A stretch of 64,000 bases of DNA from Anaerolineae bacterium (GTDB lineage: Bacteria; Chloroflexota; Anaerolineae; Promineifilales; Promineifilaceae), in the NCBI GenBank assembly GCA_019637635.1, contig JAHBVI010000007.1, positions 1-64,000 of the forward strand. The letters run 5' to 3'. Positions 8,694 through 16,202 of this stretch are shown here, piece by piece. Each line of letters opens with the position of its first letter. Within the stretch, counting starts at the first letter, position 1. The position numbers and the translations under genes were made by a program. The notes beneath the pieces are model-generated. The model did no database searches. It was not told where the DNA came from and saw nothing but the letters and a program-made list of their open reading frames with translations.

Positions 8694-9379
8694 CCGATTT
8701 CAAAGAAATTTACGCCACGCAGGCAGAAGAGTATGAACGGCTGGTGGCGCGGGAGGATGTGGAAGGTAATATCCTCAAGGCGTTGCAAGCCATTCACCCC
8801 CTGGCCGGAGCCGACGTTGTCGAATTTGGCGCGGGCACGGGGCGGCTGACCTGCCTGCTGTCCCCTCTGGTGAAAAGCATCCACGCTTACGATCAATCGT
8901 CGGCAATGCTGACGGTGGCGGCGCGTAAATTGCAGGCGGGGGGACAGATGAATTGGTACACGGCCGTAGCCGACCATCGCACCATCCCCTTGCCAGACCA
9001 AGCTGCCGACATCGCTATTGAAGGATGGGCGTTTGGGCATTTTGTGGGCTGGCATCCGGCCAACTGGCGCGAAGAAGCGGGGCGGGCGCTGGCGGAAATG
9101 GAACGCCTGCTGCGTCCCGGTGGGCTGATGATTTTGCTAGAAACATTGGGCACCGGTTTTGAAACGCCCACGCCGCCGGAACATTTACGGCCGTTTTACC
9201 ACTGGCTGGAAACAGAACACCACTTTCACCACACCTGGATACGCACCGACTACCATTTTGCCCGCCAGGAAGAAGCCGCCGAACTGCTCGGCTTCTTCTT
9301 CGGCCCCGAAATGGCCGCCCAGGCCCAAATTCGCTTCCCCGAATGTACCGGTCTCTGGTACAAAATCGTTGAGAATTGA
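8690..9379 (+). CDS. Class I SAM-dependent methyltransferase
   Basis: A 229-residue small-molecule-type methyltransferase. Seen: motif I VVEFGAGTGRLTCLL near residue 46, an acidic residue at the end of strand 2 (HAYDQS), and a motif II-like region DQAADIAIEGWAFGHF. A methyltransferase_11-like LRPGGLMILLE strand follows. Substrate cannot be told from sequence. The ATG overlaps the stop of the ClC gene by one base (ATGA), so both are probably on one mRNA. Confidence 0.85.
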   Translation: MTDFKEIYATQAEEYERLVAREDVEGNILKALQAIHPLAGADVVEFGAGTGRLTCLLSPLVKSIHAYDQSSAMLTVAARKLQAGGQMNWYTAVADHRTIPLPDQAADIAIEGWAFGHFVGWHPANWREEAGRALAEMERLLRPGGLMILLETLGTGFETPTPPEHLRPFYHWLETEHHFHHTWIRTDYHFARQEEAAELLGFFFGPEMAAQAQIRFPECTGLWYKIVEN

Positions 9380-9398
9380 AAATTGTCAATTTTCAATT
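9374..9398. repeat. Short AT hairpin at the methyltransferase stop
   Basis: Perfect 11-base arms 9374-9384 and 9388-9398 around the triloop GTC. The stem includes the methyltransferase stop codon. It is followed closely by a possible promoter for the next gene. Confidence 0.65.
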
Positions 9399-9403
9399 GC
9401 CAA

Positions 9404-9412
9404 TGGTATGAT
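9404..9412 (+). promoter_or_regulatory. Extended -10 promoter for the M16-like gene
   Basis: TG-G-TATGAT, an extended -10 type element 45 bases before the chosen start at 9458. No -35 is seen. Confidence 0.45.
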
Positions 9413-9457
9413 CCCCACATAGACACGCAAACACTTAAACACCTAAAACCTGACCCC

Positions 9458-10723
9458 ATGACCAACGGCCGTTACCCCAACTCCCAAACCATTACCCGCC
9501 ACACTTTACCCAATGGGCTGACCATCCTGGCCTATGAAAACTTCGTTTCGCCATCGGTGGTGATGGAGGGGTTGGTGCGGGTGGGGGCTTTGGCCGAGAA
9601 CCGGGAAACGGCGGGGCTGGCGAATTTCACGGCCGTCTCCCTCATGCGCGGTACCCAAAACCGGACGTTTGACCAGATTTACGAAGCGTTGGAAGCGGTG
9701 GGGGCCGAGTTGAGTTTTAGCGGCGCATTTCATACCAGCGGTTTTTCGGCACAAGGATTGATAGAGGATTTTGACCTGCTGCTGGAAACGGCCGCCGACG
9801 TGTTGCGCCACCCGGCATTCCCCCCAGCAGAAACAGCCAAAGTGCAGGGACAATTGCTTACCGGCCTGCAAATGCGCACCAACGATACCGGGCGCATGGC
9901 CAACCTGGCTTTTCACGAACTGGTGTATGAGGGGCATCCCTACGGCCGTTCCGCCAGCGGCTACCCGGAAACTGTCGGCCGATTAAGCCCGGCCGATTTA
10001 TCTACCTTCCACGCCCAACATTATGGGCCGCAGGGGGCCATCATCGTCGTGGTGGGGGCGGTGAAGGCGGAAGAAGCAATTGCGCGGGTCACGGCCGTGT
10101 TGGGCGACTGGCACAACGAACGGCAGCAGGTGATCAACACCATTGCCGACATGCCCCGCCCTGACTCCCACTTGCGCGTCCACGTCAACATGCCAGACAA
10201 ACACCAGGCGGACATTCGCCTGGGGCTGCCCGGCCCGCGCCGCGCCGCGCCCGATTACCTGGAAGCCAGCCTGATGAACACCATCCTCGGCGTCTTTGGC
10301 ATGATGGGGCGCATTGGCCTGCGTGTGCGTGAGGAGGAAGGGTTGGCCTACTATGCCTACAGCCAGTTGCAAGGCGGCCTGGGGCCATCGCCCTGGGTTG
10401 CCGCCGCCGGCGTGGCCCCGGAAGCGGTGGAACAGGCCATCGCCAGCATCCTGGAAGAGGTGGCCCGCATCCAAAATGAACCGGTCAGCGCCGAAGAACT
10501 GGCCGACAGCCAGGCGTACCGCATTGGCTCCATGCCCATGTCTTTAGAGACAAACAGCGGTCTGGCGGATATTATTGGCGACATGGAATTGTATGAACTG
10601 GGGCTGGATTATCTGGCCGAATACCCGGCGCGCATCCAGGCCATTACCCTGGCCGACATTCAGACCGCCGCCCAGAAGTATCTGAGTACGGAGCAGTTGG
10701 GCACGGCCGTTGCCGGCCCGTAG
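9458..10723 (+). CDS. M16 family peptidase-like subunit lacking the zinc motif
   Basis: A 421-residue M16-fold protein. Seen: the N-terminus (TLPNGLTILAYEN) is clearly M16-like. The zinc site position reads AGLANFTAVSLMRGT, with neither His nor the Glu-His pair, so it should be catalytically dead. The C-terminal half retains the Arg/Tyr region (GLRVREEEGLAYYAYS) that contributes to substrate binding in M16 dimers. Known: bacterial M16 pairs often consist of one active and one inactive subunit. Inferred: it partners the active protein at 4929. I chose the ATG at 9458 rather than the in-frame codon at 9383 because homology begins there and the upstream codons are repeat sequence. Confidence 0.88.
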   Translation: MTNGRYPNSQTITRHTLPNGLTILAYENFVSPSVVMEGLVRVGALAENRETAGLANFTAVSLMRGTQNRTFDQIYEALEAVGAELSFSGAFHTSGFSAQGLIEDFDLLLETAADVLRHPAFPPAETAKVQGQLLTGLQMRTNDTGRMANLAFHELVYEGHPYGRSASGYPETVGRLSPADLSTFHAQHYGPQGAIIVVVGAVKAEEAIARVTAVLGDWHNERQQVINTIADMPRPDSHLRVHVNMPDKHQADIRLGLPGPRRAAPDYLEASLMNTILGVFGMMGRIGLRVREEEGLAYYAYSQLQGGLGPSPWVAAAGVAPEAVEQAIASILEEVARIQNEPVSAEELADSQAYRIGSMPMSLETNSGLADIIGDMELYELGLDYLAEYPARIQAITLADIQTAAQKYLSTEQLGTAVAGP

Positions 10724-10725
10724 AG

Positions 10726-10827
10726 GACGTAATTCGTAAATCGTAATCCGATCACGGTTCACGGATTACGGCTCACGGTTCACGGCTCACGGTTCACGGC
10801 TCACGGCTCACGGCTCACGGATTACGA
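10726..10827. repeat. ACGG(ATT/CTC/TTC) word-repeat module
   Basis: Nearly the whole 106-base spacer consists of CGTAATCCG, then CACGG alternating with ATTACGG, CTCACGG and TTCACGG, about ten words in total. The same words recur at 31722, 37066, 40351, 43626 and 57130. The next gene starts right after it with no Shine-Dalgarno. Confidence 0.85.
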
Positions 10828-10829
10828 AA

Positions 10830-11192
10830 ATGTTAGCCGCAGGCGTAGACATGATCGAAATTGCCCGCATTGAACAGGGCATCGCCCGGTATGGCGACCG
10901 GTTTTTACGGCGCTTTTTTACGGAGCAGGAGCAGATTTTTTGTAACGGCCGTGCCGCCAGCCTGGCTGCCCGTTTTGCCGCCAAAGAGGCGGTGGGCAAG
11001 GCGCTCGGCGTGGGCATTGGCGACATTCGTTGGGTAGATGTGGAAGTGGTCTGTGATGCACGGGGCAAACCGGAATTGGTGCTGCACGAGGCTGCCCAAG
11101 ACCTGGCCCAGGCGCGTGGCCTTACCCAATGGGCCATCAGCCTTTCGCACACGGAAACACATGCAATTGCGTTTGTGGTGGCGATGGGATGA
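10830..11192 (+). CDS. acpS: Holo-[acyl-carrier-protein] synthase
   Basis: A 120-residue 4'-phosphopantetheinyl transferase that moves the phosphopantetheine arm of CoA onto a Ser of acyl carrier protein. Seen: the N-terminal metal-binding GVDMIEIARIE, the RFFTEQE block, and the second signature FAAKEAVGKALG with the catalytic Glu and Lys. The C-terminus has WAISLSHTETHAIAF, as in bacterial AcpS. Length is standard for the trimeric AcpS type. The ATG directly follows a word-repeat module and lacks a ribosome site. Confidence 0.95.
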   Translation: MLAAGVDMIEIARIEQGIARYGDRFLRRFFTEQEQIFCNGRAASLAARFAAKEAVGKALGVGIGDIRWVDVEVVCDARGKPELVLHEAAQDLAQARGLTQWAISLSHTETHAIAFVVAMG

Positions 11193-11266
11193 CGGGGTGA
11201 CAAGGTGACGAGGTGATCTCCAATCTCCAATCTCCTAATCTCCCAATTACCCAATTACTATCCACA
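11193..11266. repeat. Mixed word-repeat spacer (GGTGACG, CCAATCT, ATTACCC)
   Basis: Three word families follow one another: GGGGTGACAAGGTGACG, then AATCTCC words, then ATTACCCAATTA. No inverse partner is present in this gap. It ends 11 bases before a GTG start that has a strong AGGAGG. Confidence 0.7.
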
Positions 11267-11277
11267 GGAGGTACACA

Positions 11278-12030
11278 GTGGCAGAATGGAAAACAGATGA
11301 TGGCAGTTTGATACATTATGAAGTGCATGGCAATAACGGAAAACCGGCGCTGCTGCTGCTGCCTGGGCTGCTGGGGACTATTGGTGTGCAGTGGCGGCCG
11401 TTTATCAAGCCGCTGACGGCCGATTATCAGGTGGTGTTGATGGACTTAAGGGGACACGGCCGTTCCACCAACACCGCCAAAGACCTCGACCCGGAAAAAA
11501 TGATGTTTGATGTGAGCGGCCTGCTCGATGTTCTCAATGTGCCGGTGGTGCATGTGGCCGGCTACAGCCTGGGCGGCTACCTGGGGCTGATGTTGGCCCT
11601 GAAAGAGCCGCGCCGTGTGGCGACCCTGCTCATGCACGCCACCAAATTTTTCTGGACGCAAGAAGCCGCCGCCAAAATGCACCAGCAGCTAGACCCGGAC
11701 ATCATGGCTAAAAAAGTCTCCACCTATGCCGAGCAGTTGGCGCAGGAGCATGGCGCCCGTCACTGGCGGGTGCTGGTGCGCCAGGCCGCCGATATGACCA
11801 CTTATCTGGTGGATAATGGCATCACCGAGCGCATGGCCTCTCATACCCAATGCCCCGTGTTGGTTAGCGTGGGCGACCGGGATGAACTGGTGCCGGTGAA
11901 TGAGGCGCTGCGCCTGGCCCGTTTGTTTAACCAGGGTGAACTGATCGTCCTGCCCGGCGTGCGCCACCCCTTCCAGACCGTGCGCGCCATTCCCTTGCTG
12001 CCGATGATGCAGCATTTTCACCGAATATAA
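11278..12030 (+). CDS. Alpha/beta hydrolase
   Basis: A 250-residue alpha/beta-hydrolase fold protein. Seen: the oxyanion region LLLPGLLG, the nucleophile elbow G-Y-S-L-G with Ser97, the acid candidate in VSVGDRDELVP, and the catalytic His in GVRHPFQ. No signal peptide, so cytoplasmic. Substrate unknown; it resembles esterase/C-C hydrolase-type members. The GTG start is preceded by AGGAGG at 7-base spacing, one of the few strong ribosome sites in this part of the window. Confidence 0.87.
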   Translation: MAEWKTDDGSLIHYEVHGNNGKPALLLLPGLLGTIGVQWRPFIKPLTADYQVVLMDLRGHGRSTNTAKDLDPEKMMFDVSGLLDVLNVPVVHVAGYSLGGYLGLMLALKEPRRVATLLMHATKFFWTQEAAAKMHQQLDPDIMAKKVSTYAEQLAQEHGARHWRVLVRQAADMTTYLVDNGITERMASHTQCPVLVSVGDRDELVPVNEALRLARLFNQGELIVLPGVRHPFQTVRAIPLLPMMQHFHRI

Positions 12031-12104
12031 GATTAGAGATTGGAGATTAAGAGATTGTCTGCGTCCAATCTCCTAATCTCTAATTTCCAATCTCCAATCT
12101 CTCT
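12031..12104. repeat. GATTGGA word-repeat module (inverted pair)
   Basis: GATTAGAGATTGGAGATTAAGAG on the left pairs with AATCTC-type words on the right. The right half runs directly into the next ATG at 12105, leaving a pyrimidine-rich leader with no ribosome site. Confidence 0.8.
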
Positions 12105-12968
12105 ATGTCCAAACGTCTATTAGCCGTCCTGGCCCACCCCGACGATGAATCCTTTGGCCCTGGGGGTACCTTTGCCCGCTATGCGGCCGAGGGGGTAGAT
12201 GTGCATATTGCCATTGCCACCGATGGCGCGGCCGGTTCGGTGGTGGATGAATACAAAGACGCTCACGACCGGCTGGTGGCTGTGCGCGCCGAAGAGTTAA
12301 AACAGGCAGTTAATATCCTGGGGGCAACTTTACACACATTAGGGTATCGTGACTCTGGCTACGTTGGCGACCCGGCCAATGAACACCCCGATGCCTTTAT
12401 CAATGCCGATCTGCATGAAGCGACGGGCAAAGTGGTACAACTTATCCGGGAAATCCGGCCACAAGTCGTTATTACCCACGACGAGATGGGCGGCTACCTG
12501 CACCCCGACCACATCATGTGTTGGAAGATCACCACGCCGGCGTTTACGGCCGCCGCCGACCCAGCGCAGTACCCGGACTTGGGGCTGGAACCGTACCAGC
12601 CGCAGCGGTTGTATTACACGGCGTTTTCTAACCGGTGGGTGAAGTTTGGCATTTTTATCTTGAAAATGCGCCGCCAGGACCCGACCAAATTTGGGCGCAA
12701 CGGGGATATTGACCTGACCAAAATTGGCATGGATCCCAAACAAATCAATACGGTGATTGATTATCGGCCGTACTGGGATGTGAAGATGGCGGCCAGCGCG
12801 GCCCATGCCAGCCAGGGTGGGGGTACAGGCGGCATCCGCCGGGCGCCAATCTGGTTGATGCGCCGCTTCCTGGCCAAAGATACCTATATTCGCGCTTACC
12901 CGCCGGGGTTGAACGGCCGTCGGGAGACTGACCTATTCACTGATCTTAAAGGGGTTCAGAATGAATAG
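12105..12968 (+). CDS. PIG-L/LmbE family zinc deacetylase
   Basis: A 287-residue N-acetylglucosamine-type deacetylase. Seen: the metal/catalytic motif AHPDDE at residues 10-15, TDGAAGS, a RAEEL helix, and the second metal-binding motif HPDHIM around residue 130. Known: this family includes MshB and Bca (mycothiol and bacillithiol), BshB, and antibiotic-tailoring deacetylases. Length and layout resemble MshB-like proteins, but no thiol-pathway neighbours are present, so the substrate is open. No ribosome site; the ATG abuts an AATCTCC repeat. Confidence 0.88.
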   Translation: MSKRLLAVLAHPDDESFGPGGTFARYAAEGVDVHIAIATDGAAGSVVDEYKDAHDRLVAVRAEELKQAVNILGATLHTLGYRDSGYVGDPANEHPDAFINADLHEATGKVVQLIREIRPQVVITHDEMGGYLHPDHIMCWKITTPAFTAAADPAQYPDLGLEPYQPQRLYYTAFSNRWVKFGIFILKMRRQDPTKFGRNGDIDLTKIGMDPKQINTVIDYRPYWDVKMAASAAHASQGGGTGGIRRAPIWLMRRFLAKDTYIRAYPPGLNGRRETDLFTDLKGVQNE

Positions 12969-12994
12969 TTGGCTCATTCAAGACTGTGGAAATC

Positions 12995-13047
12995 AAAGAT
13001 TGCGCAGATTTCGCAGATAATAAATCGGTGAAATCTGCGTAATCTTT
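12995..13047. repeat. Dispersed hairpin, CGCAGATTTC family
   Basis: Arms 12995-13012 and 13030-13047 (18 bases, one mismatch) enclose a loop rich in AATAAATC. A related fragment (CATCCGCGAGAATCTGCG) lies at about 29560-29580. It sits between the deacetylase and the next hydrolase. Confidence 0.75.
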
Positions 13048-13069
13048 GTTTACTTCAAGGAAGAGGATT

Positions 13070-14026
13070 ATGAATTTATTCCGTCGTATGCTGCGTTTGT
13101 TGTTTGTGTTGGCCGGCGTGTTGGCCGGGATGGTGGCGGTGCTGGCGGCCTTTTTTGCCCGCCAGCTTGTCAGCCCGCCGCGCCTGGGGCTGTGGGTGAC
13201 GCCCGGCGAATTGGGCATGCCCTATGACCATGTGCAGTTCCCGGCGCTGGATGGCATTCGCCTAAGCGGTTGGTTTGTCCCCGCGCCGGCCGATTCGCGC
13301 CGCAAAGGGGCCACGATTATCCTGGTGCATGGCTGGCCCTGGAATCGGTTGGGCACTACGGCCGTGACCCTGCTAGACAAACTCACCAATAACCAATCGG
13401 TGGAATTGATTCGCCTGGCCCATGCCCTGCACCGCGATGGCTTTAACGTTTTGATGTTTGACCTGCGCAATCATGGCGAGAGCGCCGCCGCGCCGCCGGT
13501 CTCGTTTGGCATTGAGGAATCAAAGGATTTGCTGGGCGCATTGGCATTTGTGAAGACCAGACCAGAAGTTGACCCGGCGCGCATGGGCGTCATTGGCTTC
13601 TCAATGGGGGGAAATACGGTGCTGTATACGCTGGCGCAGACGCGGGAGATTCAGGCGGCGGTGGCCGTGCAGCCCACGTCGGTGGGGGTTTTTGCGCAGC
13701 GTTACGGCCGTGATAATTTTGGCCCGCTCGCGTTGCTTGTCTTGCCCCTGGCGGAAATGTTGTACCGGATGCAGGGGGGACGGCCGTTTGCCGATATTCG
13801 CCCCGCCGCTGCTGCCGCCCACGCCGGGCAGACGCCGGTTTTGTACATTCAGGGTAGTGGTGATGCCTGGGGCAGCGCCGCCGATGTGGCCCAAATGGCG
13901 GCGGCCACCCCCAGCCCCAGCGGCCCCCTCTACGTTGAATCCACCCACCGTTTTGATGGCTACCAATACCTGCTCAACAATCCCAAAATTGCCACAGCTT
14001 TTTTTGAGCAACATTTACCCGAATAA
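13070..14026 (+). CDS. Membrane-anchored alpha/beta hydrolase
   Basis: A 318-residue hydrolase with one N-terminal membrane segment (~residues 5-29, rich in Leu/Val/Ala), so the catalytic domain is probably outside the cytoplasm. Seen: ATIILVHGW (oxyanion), a FDLRNHGES strand, the nucleophile motif G-F-S-M-G-G, and VESTHRFDGY supplying the His. It resembles the YqkD/BAAT-like hydrolases. I chose ATG 13070 because AAGGAAGAGG lies just upstream; the in-frame codon at 13046 falls in the hairpin repeat. It is followed by a strong hairpin shared with the convergent gene. Confidence 0.87.
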   Translation: MNLFRRMLRLLFVLAGVLAGMVAVLAAFFARQLVSPPRLGLWVTPGELGMPYDHVQFPALDGIRLSGWFVPAPADSRRKGATIILVHGWPWNRLGTTAVTLLDKLTNNQSVELIRLAHALHRDGFNVLMFDLRNHGESAAAPPVSFGIEESKDLLGALAFVKTRPEVDPARMGVIGFSMGGNTVLYTLAQTREIQAAVAVQPTSVGVFAQRYGRDNFGPLALLVLPLAEMLYRMQGGRPFADIRPAAAAAHAGQTPVLYIQGSGDAWGSAADVAQMAAATPSPSGPLYVESTHRFDGYQYLLNNPKIATAFFEQHLPE

Positions 14027-14060
14027 AAAGAGGGCATCTTGATGCCCTCTTTATTATTTC
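14027..14060. terminator. Bidirectional intrinsic terminator
   Basis: Arms 14027-14036 and 14043-14052 pair perfectly around TCTTGA. The stem is A-rich on one side and followed by TTTATTATTT on the other, so it can end transcription from both the plus-strand hydrolase and the convergent minus-strand glycosyltransferase, whose stop is at 14054. Confidence 0.85.
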
Positions 14061-15262
14061 GGCCCATACCCCTCTAAATCCCGCGCTACTTCAATTTCCC
14101 GTTTGCTCAGTTCGGCTAACACTTGCAGCAAAATCCAGTAGATAAAAAGCTGCCCGCCCACCAGGAAGGCCATGGCGCCAAAGAGCAGGTAAAACCAGAG
14201 CCGCTCGATGGGCCAGTTACCGCCGACGGTCAACGCCAGACTGGCCAGACCCACCAGCGACCCAATCACAATGCCGGCCAACCCCATCCAGCCAAAATGA
14301 CGGTTCAACGGTTTCTTGAAGACCGGCTTTTTGAAGAGACCCTGCCGCATGGGTCGTTTGTGGAAGATGGAGACCATGTAGTTAAAGGTGACGCCCAGGG
14401 CAAAGATGCTGACGCCGCTCACGGCCGTGACCAACGCCGTATAAATGGCCGCTACCCCCCACGCGCCCAGAGTGGTGACGCCGCTCAGCCGGGCCAGCAC
14501 CAGCCCCACCACCACCAGCAGGGAGATGCCCACCAGACCGACGCCAATCAGACCCAACGGCCGTACCGGATTATACGTCAGCGCCGTCCACACAATAGAC
14601 TGCAAAAAGAGCGAGCCATCATGCACCACGCTCAATTTGGAGCGCCCCACGCGCTCACTGTAGGGAATGGGAATTTCTTTGACGGTTAGCCCTTCGTGGA
14701 TGGCGCGGGTACTCATGACCGGCGTCAGGTTCAGGCCATCCGGCAGTGGGTATACCTGGTCTAAAATTCCGCTCTTAAACACCCGCATCCCGCTGGCCGG
14801 GTCTTGCACGTGTTGGTTGCCCAAAATGGTCAGCAGGTTTGACCAGATGAAATTGCCCAATTTGCGCATGGGCGGCATATGGCTTTCCGCGCCGCCGCGC
14901 CGCGAGCCGACGACCAGGTCAGCCCCGTTCAGCGCCTCTTTGCACAACTGCGGAAAATACTCCGGTGGGTAGGTGCCGTCAGCGTCTAAAAAGGCGATCA
15001 ATTCGCCGGAAGCCTGGCTGAAACCGGTTTTGAGCGCGCCGCCGTACCCCTTGTTCTGGGGATGTTGAATGAGGGTAACGCCGTCAATGCTGCCGGCGAT
15101 TTCCACGGTGCGGTCTTTAGAGCCGTCATCTACCACCAGCAGTTCCAGCCCATTCACGCCCACCTCTTTGAGTGGTTCACGGATGGAAAGCACCCGGTGG
15201 GCGATTTCGGCGATGCCGCCTTCTTCATTATAGGCGGGGATTACAACAGAGAGTGTGGTCAT
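14054..15262 (-). CDS. Membrane-bound family 2 glycosyltransferase (DPM/ArnC-like)
   Basis: A 402-residue GT2 transferase, probably acting on a polyprenyl-phosphate acceptor. Seen: a GT-A domain with VVIPAYNEE, VVDDGSKD and the metal-binding DADGT, then about four transmembrane segments in the C-terminal 180 residues. The C-terminal layout resembles dolichyl-phosphate mannosyl/glucosyltransferases with membrane anchors. The true start is the ATG at 15260-15262, preceded by AGGAAA; an in-frame extension to 15385 would translate the upstream repeat and overlap the neighbour. It may act with the acyltransferase encoded just upstream in surface-polymer synthesis. Confidence 0.9.
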   Translation of the reverse strand: MTTLSVVIPAYNEEGGIAEIAHRVLSIREPLKEVGVNGLELLVVDDGSKDRTVEIAGSIDGVTLIQHPQNKGYGGALKTGFSQASGELIAFLDADGTYPPEYFPQLCKEALNGADLVVGSRRGGAESHMPPMRKLGNFIWSNLLTILGNQHVQDPASGMRVFKSGILDQVYPLPDGLNLTPVMSTRAIHEGLTVKEIPIPYSERVGRSKLSVVHDGSLFLQSIVWTALTYNPVRPLGLIGVGLVGISLLVVVGLVLARLSGVTTLGAWGVAAIYTALVTAVSGVSIFALGVTFNYMVSIFHKRPMRQGLFKKPVFKKPLNRHFGWMGLAGIVIGSLVGLASLALTVGGNWPIERLWFYLLFGAMAFLVGGQLFIYWILLQVLAELSKREIEVARDLEGYGPK

Positions 15263-15278
15263 AGGATTTCCTGTAATT

Positions 15279-15339
15279 GGAGATTGGAGATTAGCGATTG
15301 GAGACGCTTTCAATCTCCAATCGCTAATCTCCAATCTCC
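15279..15339. repeat. GATTGGA word-repeat module, perfect 26-bp stem
   Basis: Arms 15279-15304 and 15314-15339 are perfect complements around the 9-base loop CGCTTTCAA. The left arm reads GGAGATTGGAGATTAGCGAT and onward. It fills the gap between the acyltransferase stop (15339-15341) and the glycosyltransferase start, overlapping the stop by one base. Confidence 0.9.
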
Positions 15340-16076
15340 TAAATGTGATAAATTTTTCGGTCTGGATAGGGCGGCTGCCCATCAATTTCTTTAATCACTT
15401 TGGCGGGTACGCCACCGACGACGGTGTGGGGCGGCACATCTTTGGTGACAACGGCGCCGGCCGCCACCACTGCCCCTTTGCCCACACGCACGCCGTCGGT
15501 AATGACGGCCCCGGCTCCCAACCAGACATCATCTTCAATGACAATGCCTTCGGCGGTGATGCCCTGTTCGGTAAACGGCCGTGTCCGGTCAGCAAATACA
15601 TGGTTCACGGCAATAATCTGGGTGAAAGGGGAGGTATACACCCGGTCACCAATGGTGACGCCGCCCTGCCCCCGAATGACCGAATACTCGCCCACCAGAC
15701 TGTCCTTACCAATTTTAATGCCCGCATGGGGCAGGCCGCGAAAGTTATACACGTGCAGCACGGCCCCGTGCATAACAATGCTGTTGTCGCCAATCTCGAT
15801 GCCGTCAGGGCAGGCGTGTAGGTAGGTGTGCTGATCCAGATAAACGCCGTTACCCAGTTTGATGTAATTGGCAAAACGGAGGCGAACGCCGTTTTCAATG
15901 GCCGCCTGCCCTTCCATTTTTAAGATGAGCCGGTACAGCACCCCGCGAATGGCAATGCCGATGATGGTGGGAATCCAGCCAATGAGCAGGTAAAGGGTTT
16001 GCTCTAGGAGGTAACGGCCGTTGCTGCTGGCCTGCCGGCTGAGATATAGTTTGACGCCATCTACTGCTGAAGCCAC
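15339..16076 (-). CDS. Hexapeptide-repeat (LbH) acyltransferase
   Basis: A 245-residue left-handed beta-helix acyltransferase. Seen: an N-terminal hydrophobic segment ([19 protein letters not shown]), then many I-G-x-x-x-x-V hexapeptides ([43 protein letters not shown]). The catalytic-type His is in NHVFAD. It ends with the typical [13 protein letters not shown]. This layout is that of Wza/WcaF/maltose-type O-acetyltransferases acting on sugars or polysaccharides. It starts with GTG, with AGAGG upstream. It is upstream of, and co-directional with, a membrane glycosyltransferase. Confidence 0.88.
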   Translation of the reverse strand: MASAVDGVKLYLSRQASSNGRYLLEQTLYLLIGWIPTIIGIAIRGVLYRLILKMEGQAAIENGVRLRFANYIKLGNGVYLDQHTYLHACPDGIEIGDNSIVMHGAVLHVYNFRGLPHAGIKIGKDSLVGEYSVIRGQGGVTIGDRVYTSPFTQIIAVNHVFADRTRPFTEQGITAEGIVIEDDVWLGAGAVITDGVRVGKGAVVAAGAVVTKDVPPHTVVGGVPAKVIKEIDGQPPYPDRKIYHI

Positions 16077-16140
16077 AAAACCTCTAACAAGTTCAAAATT
16101 CAGTTGGATTATGGGAAGGGTGACTTAAGAAGCCTATTAA

Positions 16141-16193
16141 GTGGATAGGGGCTGGTGGTCGGTGGCTGGTACAAACCACCAGCCCCTATCCAC
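16141..16193. repeat. Perfect 19-bp hairpin between PAC2 and acyltransferase genes
   Basis: Arms 16141-16159 and 16175-16193 are exact complements around a 15-base loop. The arms are built from GGTGG and CTGGTGG words, with a third partial copy in the loop and a fourth just after (CCACCAGCCGCC). It lies downstream of the minus-strand PAC2 gene. Confidence 0.85.
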
Positions 16194-16202
16194 CAGCCGC
16201 CG

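Noticed and set aside
10726..10827. Possible CRISPR array
   Set aside because: Words are 6-14 bases, adjacent and variable, with no 25-40 base repeats and no unique spacers; no cas genes are present.
14054..15385. Long N-terminal extension of the glycosyltransferase
   Set aside because: The extra 41 codons translate the upstream word repeat and overlap the acyltransferase gene; an ATG with AGGAAA lies at the homology start.
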